This document shows, piece after piece, positions 1-8,550 of a DNA stretch of 64,000 bases. Every line of letters starts with the position of its first letter. Position 1 is the stretch's first letter. This stretch comes from Dyadobacter sp. CECT 9275. Its GTDB lineage: Bacteria; Bacteroidota; Bacteroidia; Cytophagales; Spirosomataceae. The stretch covers positions 372,001 to 436,000 of the forward strand of contig NZ_CAJRAF010000002.1 in assembly GCF_907164905.1 (NCBI RefSeq), written 5' to 3'. Below the pieces are notes generated by a model. It searched no databases. It was not told the origin of the DNA and saw only the letters and a program-made list of their open reading frames with translations. The position numbers and the translations under genes are program-made.

Positions 1-92
1 ATTTTTTTGCCCTTTAACTTCATTATTCGGGAAGTAGATAGAAGATGGAACGATGAGTACTCCGTAATTCAAATGGTGCAGCACTGTTGTTA

Positions 93-848
93 TCAGCTTA
101 ACACTTCAACCAGTTTTTCACCAAATGCAATGGACGATTCAACCGAAAGTGCCGTCACAAACGGGAAATCAAACAAAGCCTGCGGCTTGTTACGGTTGGC
201 AGTAGGATCAGAATAAACCCGTCCATTAGGACCAACGGCATCTTCAACGATCACCAGCAGCGGGAAAGCAAAACCCTGGCTTACCAGGTTGGTTCCCGGG
301 TTTTCAGGTGTAGCTCTCACCAGTGTATAGGCCATCGGGCCAGTAAAATCCCATTCGCGCGGGTGAGCAATTACCTTTTTGCCATAAATGATACTTCTGT
401 GAAGCGTGTCACTCTCTCTTGCCCAAACAAAGGCACCCACTGCATAACACAGTGCGCCCAATATTTTACCTTGTTCATAAGCCTTCACACAAAGCTGATG
501 AACGAACGGATTTCCAACAATATCCAATGCCGAGCCAGGACCGCCAACCAGTACCAATGCCTCGTAGTCGGACATGTCAGCGTCTTCTATCTTGATCGGA
601 GAGTCCCATTCACCTGAATCAAGGATTTCATTGATACGATCCACCACAAAACCAGGGTTAACGTTGTAGTTCTGCATCGGATCAATGAAATCTTTGTCCA
701 TACTGAGCTCCATCGGAAGCGGCGTAATACCTTTTGGCGTAGCAAGGGTAAGGTCGAAACCTGCATTTTTCAAAGCATCCCAGGGTGCCTGTAATTCTTC
801 ACCCCACAAGCCAACATTAGATGCCAGTATTAAAACTTTTTTGCCCAT
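93..848 (-). CDS. DJ-1/PfpI family protein (class I glutamine amidotransferase-like fold)
   Basis: This 251-residue protein has the DJ-1/PfpI fold. The nucleophile elbow GALCYAVGA places the conserved cysteine at residue 134, and the acidic partner lies in WGEEL (Glu17/Glu18), as in Hsp31/HchA-type members. DJ-1 relatives act as glyoxalase III, deglycase, chaperone or isonitrile hydratase, so the exact reaction cannot be read from sequence. It is the last gene of the minus-strand cluster that starts near 9367. It is a clear paralogue of the first gene (8540-9367), sharing the WG-E-L start, the LLVGG segment and the cysteine elbow, so the two enclose the cluster. No signal peptide is visible, so it is probably cytoplasmic. 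The fold is secure and the substrate is unknown. Confidence 0.85.
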   Translation of the reverse strand: MGKKVLILASNVGLWGEELQAPWDALKNAGFDLTLATPKGITPLPMELSMDKDFIDPMQNYNVNPGFVVDRINEILDSGEWDSPIKIEDADMSDYEALVLVGGPGSALDIVGNPFVHQLCVKAYEQGKILGALCYAVGAFVWARESDTLHRSIIYGKKVIAHPREWDFTGPMAYTLVRATPENPGTNLVSQGFAFPLLVIVEDAVGPNGRVYSDPTANRNKPQALFDFPFVTALSVESSIAFGEKLVEVLS

Positions 849-900
849 AATTTTTTAAGAAAAATAGTACGTTAACATTTTAGGATAGGAAAGGGTATTT

Positions 901-1242
901 TCAGCCTTTGAGGCCCGAATAGTGGCGGAATATTTTACCGTCTTTCATAAAGAGTGCATCATAAACACGTGATGGCCCCCAGGCGGTGTTGATCGTAGCT
1001 TCCAGGTGGATACTGTCTTCGGTGATCGCCAGTTTCTCTGTCGATACAAAACCACGGTAGATATTGGTGAGGTAATCTCCCAACTGTACTTTCAGCGCTT
1101 CTTTGCCTACCACATAAATGGGTTCCTCTGCAACCAGGAGAATCATTACAGCATCGTCATGATAGTCGTGTTCAACGAGCTCATTGACGTCATTTTTCTC
1201 CAGCAGGAGAAGGTGATTTTCGTAAAATTCTTGATTTGTCAT
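901..1242 (-). CDS. NTF2/SnoaL-like small protein
   Basis: This 113-residue protein has the pattern of an NTF2-like cone fold: an N-terminal helix (NQEFYENHLLLLEKND), then alternating strands ending in FMKDGKIFRHYSGLKG. Such proteins are small isomerases, dehydratases or ligand-binding proteins. No catalytic Asp/His set can be assigned with confidence. It is one of three NTF2-like proteins in the minus-strand cluster (with 4990-5382 and 6338-6763). It lies about 52 bases downstream of the DJ-1 gene's start side and 10 bases from the FAD-subunit gene, which supports co-transcription. The function is not known. Confidence 0.75.
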   Translation of the reverse strand: MTNQEFYENHLLLLEKNDVNELVEHDYHDDAVMILLVAEEPIYVVGKEALKVQLGDYLTNIYRGFVSTEKLAITEDSIHLEATINTAWGPSRVYDALFMKDGKIFRHYSGLKG

Positions 1243-1252
1243 GATTTGGATA

Positions 1253-2086
1253 TTAGCTTTTTAGGATAGCTCTTTTGATAAGTACTTTCGTCAGATGAAG
1301 CAGATAACCTGCATTCGAAATATTGGGATTTGAAACAGGCAGTACCTCTGGCGTAAGGCTCAGCAGTGCATCGCTCACGGTGGCAGCCGAAATTTCTTTC
1401 CCTGTTAAATATTTTTCCAGCTCCAAAAGACGCACCGGAACGGACATACAACCCGAAACAGCAATACGGATATCGGATATCCGGTTATTTTCTGTTTGAT
1501 AAACAACAGCCGCCCCACTCACTATTTTTCCTGATTTCAGGTAATCGGTATAACGAAAAGTTCCGGATGCCGACTCGTCAGACTTGAAAGTAATGCTCTT
1601 TACCACCTTGCCTTTGGCAGTATCATCTCTGGACAAGAAATCAGCCAAGGATAGTGATGCCTCTCCTTCATTACCCACCAGTGTTACAGTGGCATCCAAT
1701 GCCAGCAACGCGGCCAGTACCGGAGCATGAACGGCGGCCTGCTGGTACAAGGCTCCGCCAATGGTACTATGGTTACGCAGATGGGGATCGGATACGGCCC
1801 GTAGTGCCTCAGATAACACCGCACTGGATGTTACGGATTTATCCGCAAGCAATGTAGCAAATGAAACCCCGGAGCCCAGTTCGATGTCAGCGCCTTTCAC
1901 CGAAATCAGTTTGAGATCAGCTATTTTACTGAGACTTATCACTGCCGCCGGTTTACAAATACCTTTGTTCACATTTGCCACAAACGCCTGGTCGCCGGTC
2001 ATTACTTCGGAATCAGAATCGCTTAGCAAGGATATCGCATCTGCCAAAGTCGAGGGTGCGGAATAAGTAAAATTATTTCTGATCAT
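1253..2086 (-). CDS. FAD-binding subunit-like protein of the xanthine dehydrogenase/CO dehydrogenase family
   Basis: This 277-residue protein matches the medium (FAD) subunit of molybdenum hydroxylases (CoxM/CutM type): the N-terminal FxYxxPxxLxxAxxLL stretch, a PCMH-like FAD domain, and a C-terminal CO-dehydrogenase-flavoprotein-type domain. In known enzymes it passes electrons from the 2Fe-2S clusters to FAD. The second FAD motif TIGG is present at residues 108-111. The first, usually AGGTDL-like, reads TGDQAF at 30-35 and is degenerate, so FAD binding may be weakened or altered. It starts 3 bases after the stop of the fused 2Fe-2S/molybdopterin gene, so the two are surely co-translated. 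Family placement is firm and activity is uncertain. Confidence 0.85.
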   Translation of the reverse strand: MIRNNFTYSAPSTLADAISLLSDSDSEVMTGDQAFVANVNKGICKPAAVISLSKIADLKLISVKGADIELGSGVSFATLLADKSVTSSAVLSEALRAVSDPHLRNHSTIGGALYQQAAVHAPVLAALLALDATVTLVGNEGEASLSLADFLSRDDTAKGKVVKSITFKSDESASGTFRYTDYLKSGKIVSGAAVVYQTENNRISDIRIAVSGCMSVPVRLLELEKYLTGKEISAATVSDALLSLTPEVLPVSNPNISNAGYLLHLTKVLIKRAILKS

Positions 2087-2089
2087 GGC

Positions 2090-4969
2090 TTAGGCGGTTA
2101 CAGTTTCTGTACGAAGTATTTCCCAAATCTTTTCAGGTGTTACAGGCATGTCGATGTGCGTCACACCAAAGTCTGAGAGCGCATCGCAGATCGCGTTTAC
2201 CATCGCAGGTGCAACGGGCGGGTTACTTACGTCTCCTGCACCTTTTACGCCAAGCGGATTGGAAGGTGACGGTGTTTCGGTGCGATACAATTCGATTTTA
2301 GGGAGCCAGTCGGCGCGGGGTATGGTGTAAGTATCAAGATCGTCACTTAATACCTGGCCCGTTTCGGGTGAATACTTCGCTTCTTCCGCCAAAGCCTGAC
2401 CGATACCTAAAACGATGTTACCGTACGTTTGGCCTTTCACCACCTCGGGGTTAATCACCACACCAAAGTCATCAACAGCAATGTATTTTACCAGATCCAC
2501 CTCACAGGTTTCCTCGTCTATCTCTACAATAGCGACGTGGGTTCCAAATGGGAAATTAAAGTTTTTGGGGTCAAAGTAGGCAGAACCCTCCAGGCCCGGA
2601 TCCATACCTTCCGGCAGATCCCAGCCAAACCAAAGCATTAACGCTACCTGTTGGAGAGTCATAACGGCCTGATCGGGAGCGGGAATACCAATTACCTTCC
2701 CCTCTTTGTACTCAATCATTTCGATCGGCATTTTGAACAGATAGGCAGCAAATTCCTTTGCTTTTTTGATAACCATCTGACAGGCCTTCTGCACAGCAAC
2801 ACCTTCCACGCTCAACGACCGGCTACCGTAGCTGGCCTGACCGTAGTATAACGGGTTGGCAGTATCGGAATGTTTGATGATTACATAGTCCATCGGGATC
2901 TGTAATTCCTGAGCCGCTATCTGCGCAAAGGTTGTCTGCTGCGACTGTCCGTGTGGCTGGGCCCCCGTGGTAATGGCCACTTCACCGGATGGTGCAACGT
3001 GAATATAGGCACTTCCCCAGGTACCGCTCATGAGTCCCTCGCCTCCCATTTTACCGGAATTTCCTACCCCTGCAACAGCAACATAGGAACCTATACCAAG
3101 GCCCAGTAATTTGCCACGGCTTCGGGCTTCCTGTTTTTGGGCTTCAAGAGTGGCATAACCAGCCTTATCCAAAGCCATGTCCAGCGCAGTGGCGTATTCG
3201 CCGGAATCATAGGTCCAGCCGAGTCCGTTTTCGAATGGAAACTGGTCAGGCTGTACCATGTTCATACGCCGCACCTCCGCAGGATCTTTTCCGATTTTCC
3301 GGGCAAACATTTCTATTGCCCTTTCAATGAGGAAGATCGCCTCCGCCCTGCCGGAGCCACGCATCGGCGCAGTAGGTACTTTGTTGGTATACACCACATT
3401 CACCTCATAGGAGGAATGTGGAATGACGTAAGCACCTGTAATGCTACGGCCAATCAGCGCCAGCGGCTGCCCAGGAGCGTTGATCACCGGATAGGCTCCT
3501 ACATTACTATATGCCAGGCAACTCAGGGCGGTGAGTTTGCCTTCTGCGGTACCGGCAATTTTAATATGTTGTATCTGGTCTCTGGACTGGGCGGTATTTC
3601 TGGCAAAACCCGCACGGGTATCTACCCATTTCACAGGCCTTCCAAGCTCTTTTGCCATCCAAAGCACCAGTGGGGTATCAGGATATAAATTCCCCTTGCA
3701 ACCGTTACTTTCACCCATAAAAGGCACAATCACCCGCAGCTTGTTATACGGTATGCCCAGTACATAAAGGGATATCAGCAAACGGTGCGGGAAAGGTATC
3801 TGTGTATTTGCCCAAAGGGTATAATCCTGGGTTGCCGCATCATACCTTCCTATTACCCCTCTCACTTCCAGGGTGTTGTGCATCATGCGCTGGTTGTATA
3901 TCCGCTGCTCTACTACCACCTCCGACTCGTCTATAGCCTGATCCGTAGCGTCTTTGTCACCAAAAATGGTATGGATCATGATGTTGTTGGGAGCTGTTTC
4001 GTGCAGCTGCGGAGCACCGGGAAGCGTTGCTTCTTCCGCATCCAGAATTAATGGCAATGCTTCGTAGTCTACTTTTATTTTTGCCAAAGCATCGTAAGCC
4101 TGCTGGCGGGTCTCCGCCACAACGGCAGCCAGCTGATCACCGGCAAAACGAACCCTGTCCGTTGCAAAAACGGTGTGAGAGCCCGGTACGATCCCCGAAG
4201 GGTGCGGTAAGAAGTGGCTTTCTGTAAAAGGCGGAATCCAGATGACCGGCATCGGCATCACGTTTCCGGTATCTTTGGCTGTAAATACTCTGACGACACC
4301 CGGCATAGCCTCCGCTTCGGAGGTATCTATCCCATGGATAACGGCATGCGCTACCGGACTTTGCAGAATGGCTGCATGCAGCATACCAGGCAATTCCATG
4401 TCGGCGATGAACTCGCCCTCCCCCGTTACCAGCTTACCGGTATCTCTGGTTTTTACCGAACTGCCAATATAACTTCCGTTAGATTGCTGTGTGCCCTCTG
4501 CTTCTTTCCCAGCCATTTTGGAAGCGGCAGAAAGTACAGAGGCCACTACCTGCTCATAACCTGTTTCGCGGGTAAGGTTCCCCCTCAGCCAATCTTTAAT
4601 TTCTATCTCAGAGGGCTCCGGGTTGTTATTCAGCAGTTCTGTGAGGGCGATGATGGTGCCCGGTGTTGAGAAACCGTTCTGAACCGCGAAATTTTCCCAG
4701 AACGAACTTTGTAAAGGATGAAGTTCTCCCGACGAAACCAAGCCTTCAATGGTTGTGATTTTCTGTCCTTCAGTTTCCACCGCCAGTATCTGACAACTTT
4801 TAGTGGTTTTACCGTCAACCAAAACAGAACATACCCCACAGGCGCCAGAATTACAGCCGACTTTGGTACCGGTAAGTCCCAGTTCTTCCCGAAGGAAATC
4901 CACAAGTAAAGTACGCGGTTCAACTTCGGAGCTGCACGTCTTTCCGTTTACGCTATTGGTTACTATCAT
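2090..4969 (-). CDS. Fused 2Fe-2S/molybdopterin-binding protein of the xanthine dehydrogenase family, atypical
   Basis: This 959-residue protein joins a small-subunit-like domain (about 1-150) to a CoxL/XdhB-like molybdopterin domain (about 165-950). The plant-ferredoxin-type cluster is intact: Cys39, Cys44, Cys47 and Cys59. The second cluster, normally QCGFC...NLCRCTGY, reads QNGFS (98-101) and NLTRETGY (131-138), so all four ligands are lost. In the large domain the GGGFG-type pterin motif reads GESNG (419-423) and the usual catalytic Glu in KGxGE is Asp913 (KGAGD). The HGQSQQT and YGSRS segments remain. The frame is long and undamaged, so the protein appears to be maintained. Known relatives hydroxylate aldehydes or N-heterocycles. 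Whether this one binds molybdenum or is redox-active is open. It has no Tat signal. Confidence 0.9.
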   Translation of the reverse strand: MIVTNSVNGKTCSSEVEPRTLLVDFLREELGLTGTKVGCNSGACGVCSVLVDGKTTKSCQILAVETEGQKITTIEGLVSSGELHPLQSSFWENFAVQNGFSTPGTIIALTELLNNNPEPSEIEIKDWLRGNLTRETGYEQVVASVLSAASKMAGKEAEGTQQSNGSYIGSSVKTRDTGKLVTGEGEFIADMELPGMLHAAILQSPVAHAVIHGIDTSEAEAMPGVVRVFTAKDTGNVMPMPVIWIPPFTESHFLPHPSGIVPGSHTVFATDRVRFAGDQLAAVVAETRQQAYDALAKIKVDYEALPLILDAEEATLPGAPQLHETAPNNIMIHTIFGDKDATDQAIDESEVVVEQRIYNQRMMHNTLEVRGVIGRYDAATQDYTLWANTQIPFPHRLLISLYVLGIPYNKLRVIVPFMGESNGCKGNLYPDTPLVLWMAKELGRPVKWVDTRAGFARNTAQSRDQIQHIKIAGTAEGKLTALSCLAYSNVGAYPVINAPGQPLALIGRSITGAYVIPHSSYEVNVVYTNKVPTAPMRGSGRAEAIFLIERAIEMFARKIGKDPAEVRRMNMVQPDQFPFENGLGWTYDSGEYATALDMALDKAGYATLEAQKQEARSRGKLLGLGIGSYVAVAGVGNSGKMGGEGLMSGTWGSAYIHVAPSGEVAITTGAQPHGQSQQTTFAQIAAQELQIPMDYVIIKHSDTANPLYYGQASYGSRSLSVEGVAVQKACQMVIKKAKEFAAYLFKMPIEMIEYKEGKVIGIPAPDQAVMTLQQVALMLWFGWDLPEGMDPGLEGSAYFDPKNFNFPFGTHVAIVEIDEETCEVDLVKYIAVDDFGVVINPEVVKGQTYGNIVLGIGQALAEEAKYSPETGQVLSDDLDTYTIPRADWLPKIELYRTETPSPSNPLGVKGAGDVSNPPVAPAMVNAICDALSDFGVTHIDMPVTPEKIWEILRTETVTA

Positions 4970-4989
4970 TGTCAGAGGAGGTTATCGGT

Positions 4990-5382
4990 TTAAGCAAGTG
5001 TTCCGTCAGGATGCTGTACCATGCCGGCAAAGTGAATAGCAATCTTGCCATCCTTCAGAACCCAGCTGTCAGCAAAGCGCATTTCGCTCTTTTCACCACC
5101 CACCGTCATGGTGATTTGTTCGGTAATCATCAATGTTTCCGGGTTTTCAGTTTCCGCCCAGAACACAATGTCCGTTTCAAGACCATCAATTCCAAGGATT
5201 CCCTGCATGTGCTCTTTCACCTGCTCACGGCCCTGATAAACCACCGGTTGTTTGGAAAAACTGCTGATCAGCAATGCATCGTCTGTATATTGATCAAGAA
5301 GTGCTTCTATATTTTTATCCAGAATATGCTGAATATGCTCTTTGTACATTTGACCAAGCTTGGTATCGGGTACATTTTTCAT
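4990..5382 (-). CDS. NTF2/SnoaL-like protein
   Basis: This 130-residue NTF2-like protein has the classic SnoaL/DUF4440 layout: an N-terminal helix with HIQHILDKNIEALLDQYTDDALL, an FSKQPVVYQGREQVKEHM segment, then strands ending in SWVLKDGKIAIHFAGMVQHPDG. The family includes polyketide cyclases, dehydratases and proteins of unknown role. It lies 20 bases upstream of the fused molybdopterin gene on the same strand, so it is probably in the same transcript. It may process or bind a pathway intermediate, but this is inference from context only. Confidence 0.8.
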   Translation of the reverse strand: MKNVPDTKLGQMYKEHIQHILDKNIEALLDQYTDDALLISSFSKQPVVYQGREQVKEHMQGILGIDGLETDIVFWAETENPETLMITEQITMTVGGEKSEMRFADSWVLKDGKIAIHFAGMVQHPDGTLA

Positions 5383-5416
5383 AATTTCGAAATAGGATTT
5401 AATGAATAGCTTTTAT

Positions 5417-6262
5417 TTATTGAACCTGGAACACGAACAGCATGTAATTGGACATGCTCAGCGTGAGCAAAAGCCGGTAGTCCGGATACTGGGCAATGAT
5501 TTTGCCTATCAATTCTTCGCCCTGCAAACCATCGTATACCAGTTTCCTGACATACTTAAGATATCCGATCTGCTCGTCGAAAACAGTACTGTCCGTAGGA
5601 TCACCGTGTCCGGGAAATACATGCAGATAGCCTTTGGTCTTCAGATCTTCCAGAGCAGCTATCCAGTTATCAAAGCTATACTGTCCGTCCGATGTCCTGT
5701 CTCCAAAATAACCGTAAACCTTATGGTAAATCAGATCCTGGGCCAGCAAAACCTTTTCTTCGGGCAGTTCAATTAAAAGATTAACCGGACATTCGGTATC
5801 AACCACCTTTACCAGGTTAAGTTTAACACCGTCAATCTCAAGAATACCTTCCTCAAGTGGTTCGGTTGGCAGATATTTGGTCTGATGGATAACCTCCGCT
5901 GCATTTTCAGGATGCAGGCTGGTGTGGTAACCGATAAAATAATCGGCCATTCCTCCAATTGCACCAATCACTTCGGGTAGTGCGTAAACCGGATAGCCCG
6001 TAAAAGAAGCAGACCCCATCCAATGATCAGGATGGTAATGGGTTATAATTACGCGGTCCAGAGGCTTGCCCAGGGAATCGATGTAAGTTTTGAGCTCGTC
6101 GGCATGCGTTTTTAACTGGAGCGTATCCACCAGAATCAGTTTTCCTGGTGTCTCGATGATCTGGGCATTGGTCAGCTCACCATCTTCGGGCGCCTGCACA
6201 CAATGGACTGTAACAGTATCCAGTTCAACTCTTTTGACACTTATGTATTTAAAGGTAGACAT
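5417..6262 (-). CDS. Metallo-beta-lactamase-fold hydrolase
   Basis: This 281-residue protein carries the MBL metal-binding motif HYHPDH (His75, His77, Asp79, His80), and a later GHG (in FPGHGDPTD) supplies a third metal histidine. The arrangement LVDTLQLKTHADELKTYIDSLGKPLDRVIITH is typical of the glyoxalase II/quinolone-lactonase-like branch of the superfamily. The substrate could be a thioester, lactone or other ester. It has no signal peptide, so it is cytoplasmic. It sits in the middle of the minus-strand cluster, between two NTF2-like genes. The C-terminus continues as a helical tail ending near MSNYMLFVFQVQ. The specific reaction is not known. Confidence 0.85.
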   Translation of the reverse strand: MSTFKYISVKRVELDTVTVHCVQAPEDGELTNAQIIETPGKLILVDTLQLKTHADELKTYIDSLGKPLDRVIITHYHPDHWMGSASFTGYPVYALPEVIGAIGGMADYFIGYHTSLHPENAAEVIHQTKYLPTEPLEEGILEIDGVKLNLVKVVDTECPVNLLIELPEEKVLLAQDLIYHKVYGYFGDRTSDGQYSFDNWIAALEDLKTKGYLHVFPGHGDPTDSTVFDEQIGYLKYVRKLVYDGLQGEELIGKIIAQYPDYRLLLTLSMSNYMLFVFQVQ

Positions 6263-6337
6263 AACGAGGGCTAAGGGAAAGCGTTAAGAGTTTACACAAT
6301 TCTTGGTTTCTTACTCGTTTTCTGCAATCGGCAGATC

Positions 6338-6763
6338 TTAGAGGGTGGCTGAGCCTTCGTGGTATTCGATACCGTCTACCACATATTTGGTGATCAATGC
6401 TCCTCCGTTTCCGTCAGATTTCACCTCCCAGGTTTGAAAAGCGTCGCAAGAGATACGCTTGCTGTACGCTTCCGGCGCATTCCATACGCTGGCTTCCCAT
6501 TGCACAACCACTTTTACAGTAGCAGTATCGCCCGTGATGGTGGATTCAACCGTTTTAACGGTGTGTACTTCGTCAAAGAAAATGCGGATTACCCGTTGAA
6601 ACCACCCTTCAAAGCCTGCCCAGCCATATACCGTAGCTTCGGGAAAAACCATTTCAAGGCCTTCGTCGATGATTAAAGGCAGTAATTCAACCTGTGGTGC
6701 ATGCACATCCAGCTTCCTGTACCATACAGCTGCCAGTTTTTCAATTGATTCCTGAGTAAGCAT
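6338..6763 (-). CDS. NTF2/SnoaL-like protein
   Basis: This 141-residue protein is the third NTF2-like member of the cluster. It has an N-terminal helix (QESIEKLAAVWYRKLDVHAP), a central YGWAGFEGWFQRVIRIFFDEVHTVKTVES segment and a C-terminal sheet. The arrangement resembles SnoaL-like proteins that protect or reshape reactive carbonyl compounds, but no catalytic set can be named. It is separated by 80 bases from the ThDP enzyme gene upstream and by 75 bases from the MBL gene downstream. It differs clearly from the two other NTF2-like proteins here, so these are old paralogues or separate recruitments and not recent duplicates. Confidence 0.75.
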   Translation of the reverse strand: MLTQESIEKLAAVWYRKLDVHAPQVELLPLIIDEGLEMVFPEATVYGWAGFEGWFQRVIRIFFDEVHTVKTVESTITGDTATVKVVVQWEASVWNAPEAYSKRISCDAFQTWEVKSDGNGGALITKYVVDGIEYHEGSATL

Positions 6764-6843
6764 TGTTTTATTTTTTTAAAATTTTAGATATCTGTTTTTT
6801 GAAAGTCTTAGGGCTCCGGATTTTATTCGTTGAACCACCCAGA

Positions 6844-8550
6844 TTACTGAGAGCAGTTGGTCTTCACCCAGTCGGCCTTGTGATCACCCTGCAAAACGAG
6901 GTCGATCAGAAATGGCTTGTCATCGGCCAGCATTCTTTCAATGGCCGGAGCGATGTCCTCCTCCTTCTCCACCCGCACGGCATCTACACCCATAGACTGG
7001 GCCAGAATGTCAAACCGAATGGCAGGATATGAAAGATCAAAAGAAAGCGGGTGATCGTGTTTTGCGATTTCACGTTCTGTCCAGTACACATCTATATTAA
7101 GCTGGAGAAGCTTATAGGATCCGTTGTTGCAAACGACAAACTTGGCACCTGCGTTATGCCTCACCGCCGACCACAGCGCCTGGATGGTGTACATGCTGCC
7201 CCCATCACCCGAAAATCCGATGACGGTTTTGTCTGGCCTGAAAAGCTTCGCTCCTATTGCTCCGGGAAATCCTACCCCCAGAGATCCGCCGCGCGTAACG
7301 AAGTAATTACCCGCCGTAGTGGGTGGGATATACCGGGTTACTGCAGGTGAGCTGGTTAAGGCTTCATCGAAAATAATGGCATCGGCCGGCAATTTTTCAG
7401 CCAGGACACTTGCAAACTGCGACATCTGAAGCGGGCTTTTGCCCTTCTGTTGTTCATCCGCCGCCAGTTCATTGGCATGTTTTTCGCTTTTGGCATTACC
7501 GATTTCAGCTACCCGCCGGGCAGCCTTTTCCTTCTGCTCCGCTGAAATCCTGGCATTAAGCTCTTTCAGAAGGGCTTCCAGTGAAGACTTGGGGTCACTC
7601 ACCACACCGATATCCACCCTATGGTTTTTACCGATTTCATAAGCGTTCAGGTCTATGTGAATTACCTTTGCACCGGGAGCGTAAATATCATCCAGGTTTG
7701 GAAAAACCTCAGGAACCATGTAGGTGCCCACCACCAGGTTCACATCACCTTTGGAAGTAATCGGCTTGCTGTAAGTACCAAACATGTGTCCGGTAGTTCC
7801 CTGGTAAAGCGGATGGCTATTGTCCATTACCACATCTCCAAATTCCACTCCATATACCTCTGCACCCAGAAGTTCGGCCACTTGGGTCAGTTCCGGAATG
7901 GCATCAGAATATGCTACGCCGTCACCCACGAAGATCATGGGCTTTTCCGCAGCCAGCAGATTATCTGCAATTTCTGAGATCACCTCAGGTACAGGAAGCA
8001 CCCGGGTGGAAGGGATGAGCGTGGGCATCACTTCCTCTTCATTGATCTCATCCAGTACGTCCATTGGCAGACACACATAAACAGGACCCATCGGTGGAGT
8101 GGCTGCGATCTTAATGGCACGTCTGATAGTCCTCAGCAGGGATTTGGACGAAAGTACTACAGTAGAAAACTTCGTAACGGGTTCCATCATGCCGACCAGA
8201 TCATTGGCCATCTGCGAATCCATGTTCATGTACTGCGTACCAGCGTCTGAACCAATCACCACCAGAGGGGCATGCCCGCGCTTCGCCTGATACAACGCTC
8301 CAACCGCATTACCAATACCCGGCGAACTATGCAGCTGCACCAGGGTTGGTTTTTGGGTGGCCCTGGCATAGCCATCGGCCGTCATTACAGCTATACTTTC
8401 CTGCAAGGTAAGGATGTACTTCATGTCAGGATACTCCTCAACGGCGTCCAGGAAACCCTGTTCCACCGTTCCCGGATTACCAAACATGTGATCCATCCCA
8501 TCGGCCAGGAACTGCTCAATTATTTTCTGATTCCCGGTTTTACCAGCCAT
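6844..8550 (-). CDS. Thiamine diphosphate-dependent enzyme, benzoylformate decarboxylase/acetolactate synthase-like
   Basis: This 568-residue protein has the three-domain ThDP architecture. In the pyrimidine domain the activating glutamate is Glu51 (TLQESIAV) and LHSSPG gives His74, close to benzoylformate decarboxylase. The start FGNPGTVE is also benzoylformate-decarboxylase-like. The C-terminal domain has the ThDP/Mg motif GDGG followed by CNNGSY. Such enzymes decarboxylate 2-oxo acids to aldehydes or form acyloins. In this operon an aldehyde product could feed the neighbouring molybdenum-hydroxylase-like proteins (inference). Its start overlaps the end of the upstream DJ-1 gene by 11 bases, which points to translational coupling. 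The substrate is not determinable. Confidence 0.88.
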   Translation of the reverse strand: MAGKTGNQKIIEQFLADGMDHMFGNPGTVEQGFLDAVEEYPDMKYILTLQESIAVMTADGYARATQKPTLVQLHSSPGIGNAVGALYQAKRGHAPLVVIGSDAGTQYMNMDSQMANDLVGMMEPVTKFSTVVLSSKSLLRTIRRAIKIAATPPMGPVYVCLPMDVLDEINEEEVMPTLIPSTRVLPVPEVISEIADNLLAAEKPMIFVGDGVAYSDAIPELTQVAELLGAEVYGVEFGDVVMDNSHPLYQGTTGHMFGTYSKPITSKGDVNLVVGTYMVPEVFPNLDDIYAPGAKVIHIDLNAYEIGKNHRVDIGVVSDPKSSLEALLKELNARISAEQKEKAARRVAEIGNAKSEKHANELAADEQQKGKSPLQMSQFASVLAEKLPADAIIFDEALTSSPAVTRYIPPTTAGNYFVTRGGSLGVGFPGAIGAKLFRPDKTVIGFSGDGGSMYTIQALWSAVRHNAGAKFVVCNNGSYKLLQLNIDVYWTEREIAKHDHPLSFDLSYPAIRFDILAQSMGVDAVRVEKEEDIAPAIERMLADDKPFLIDLVLQGDHKADWVKTNCSQ

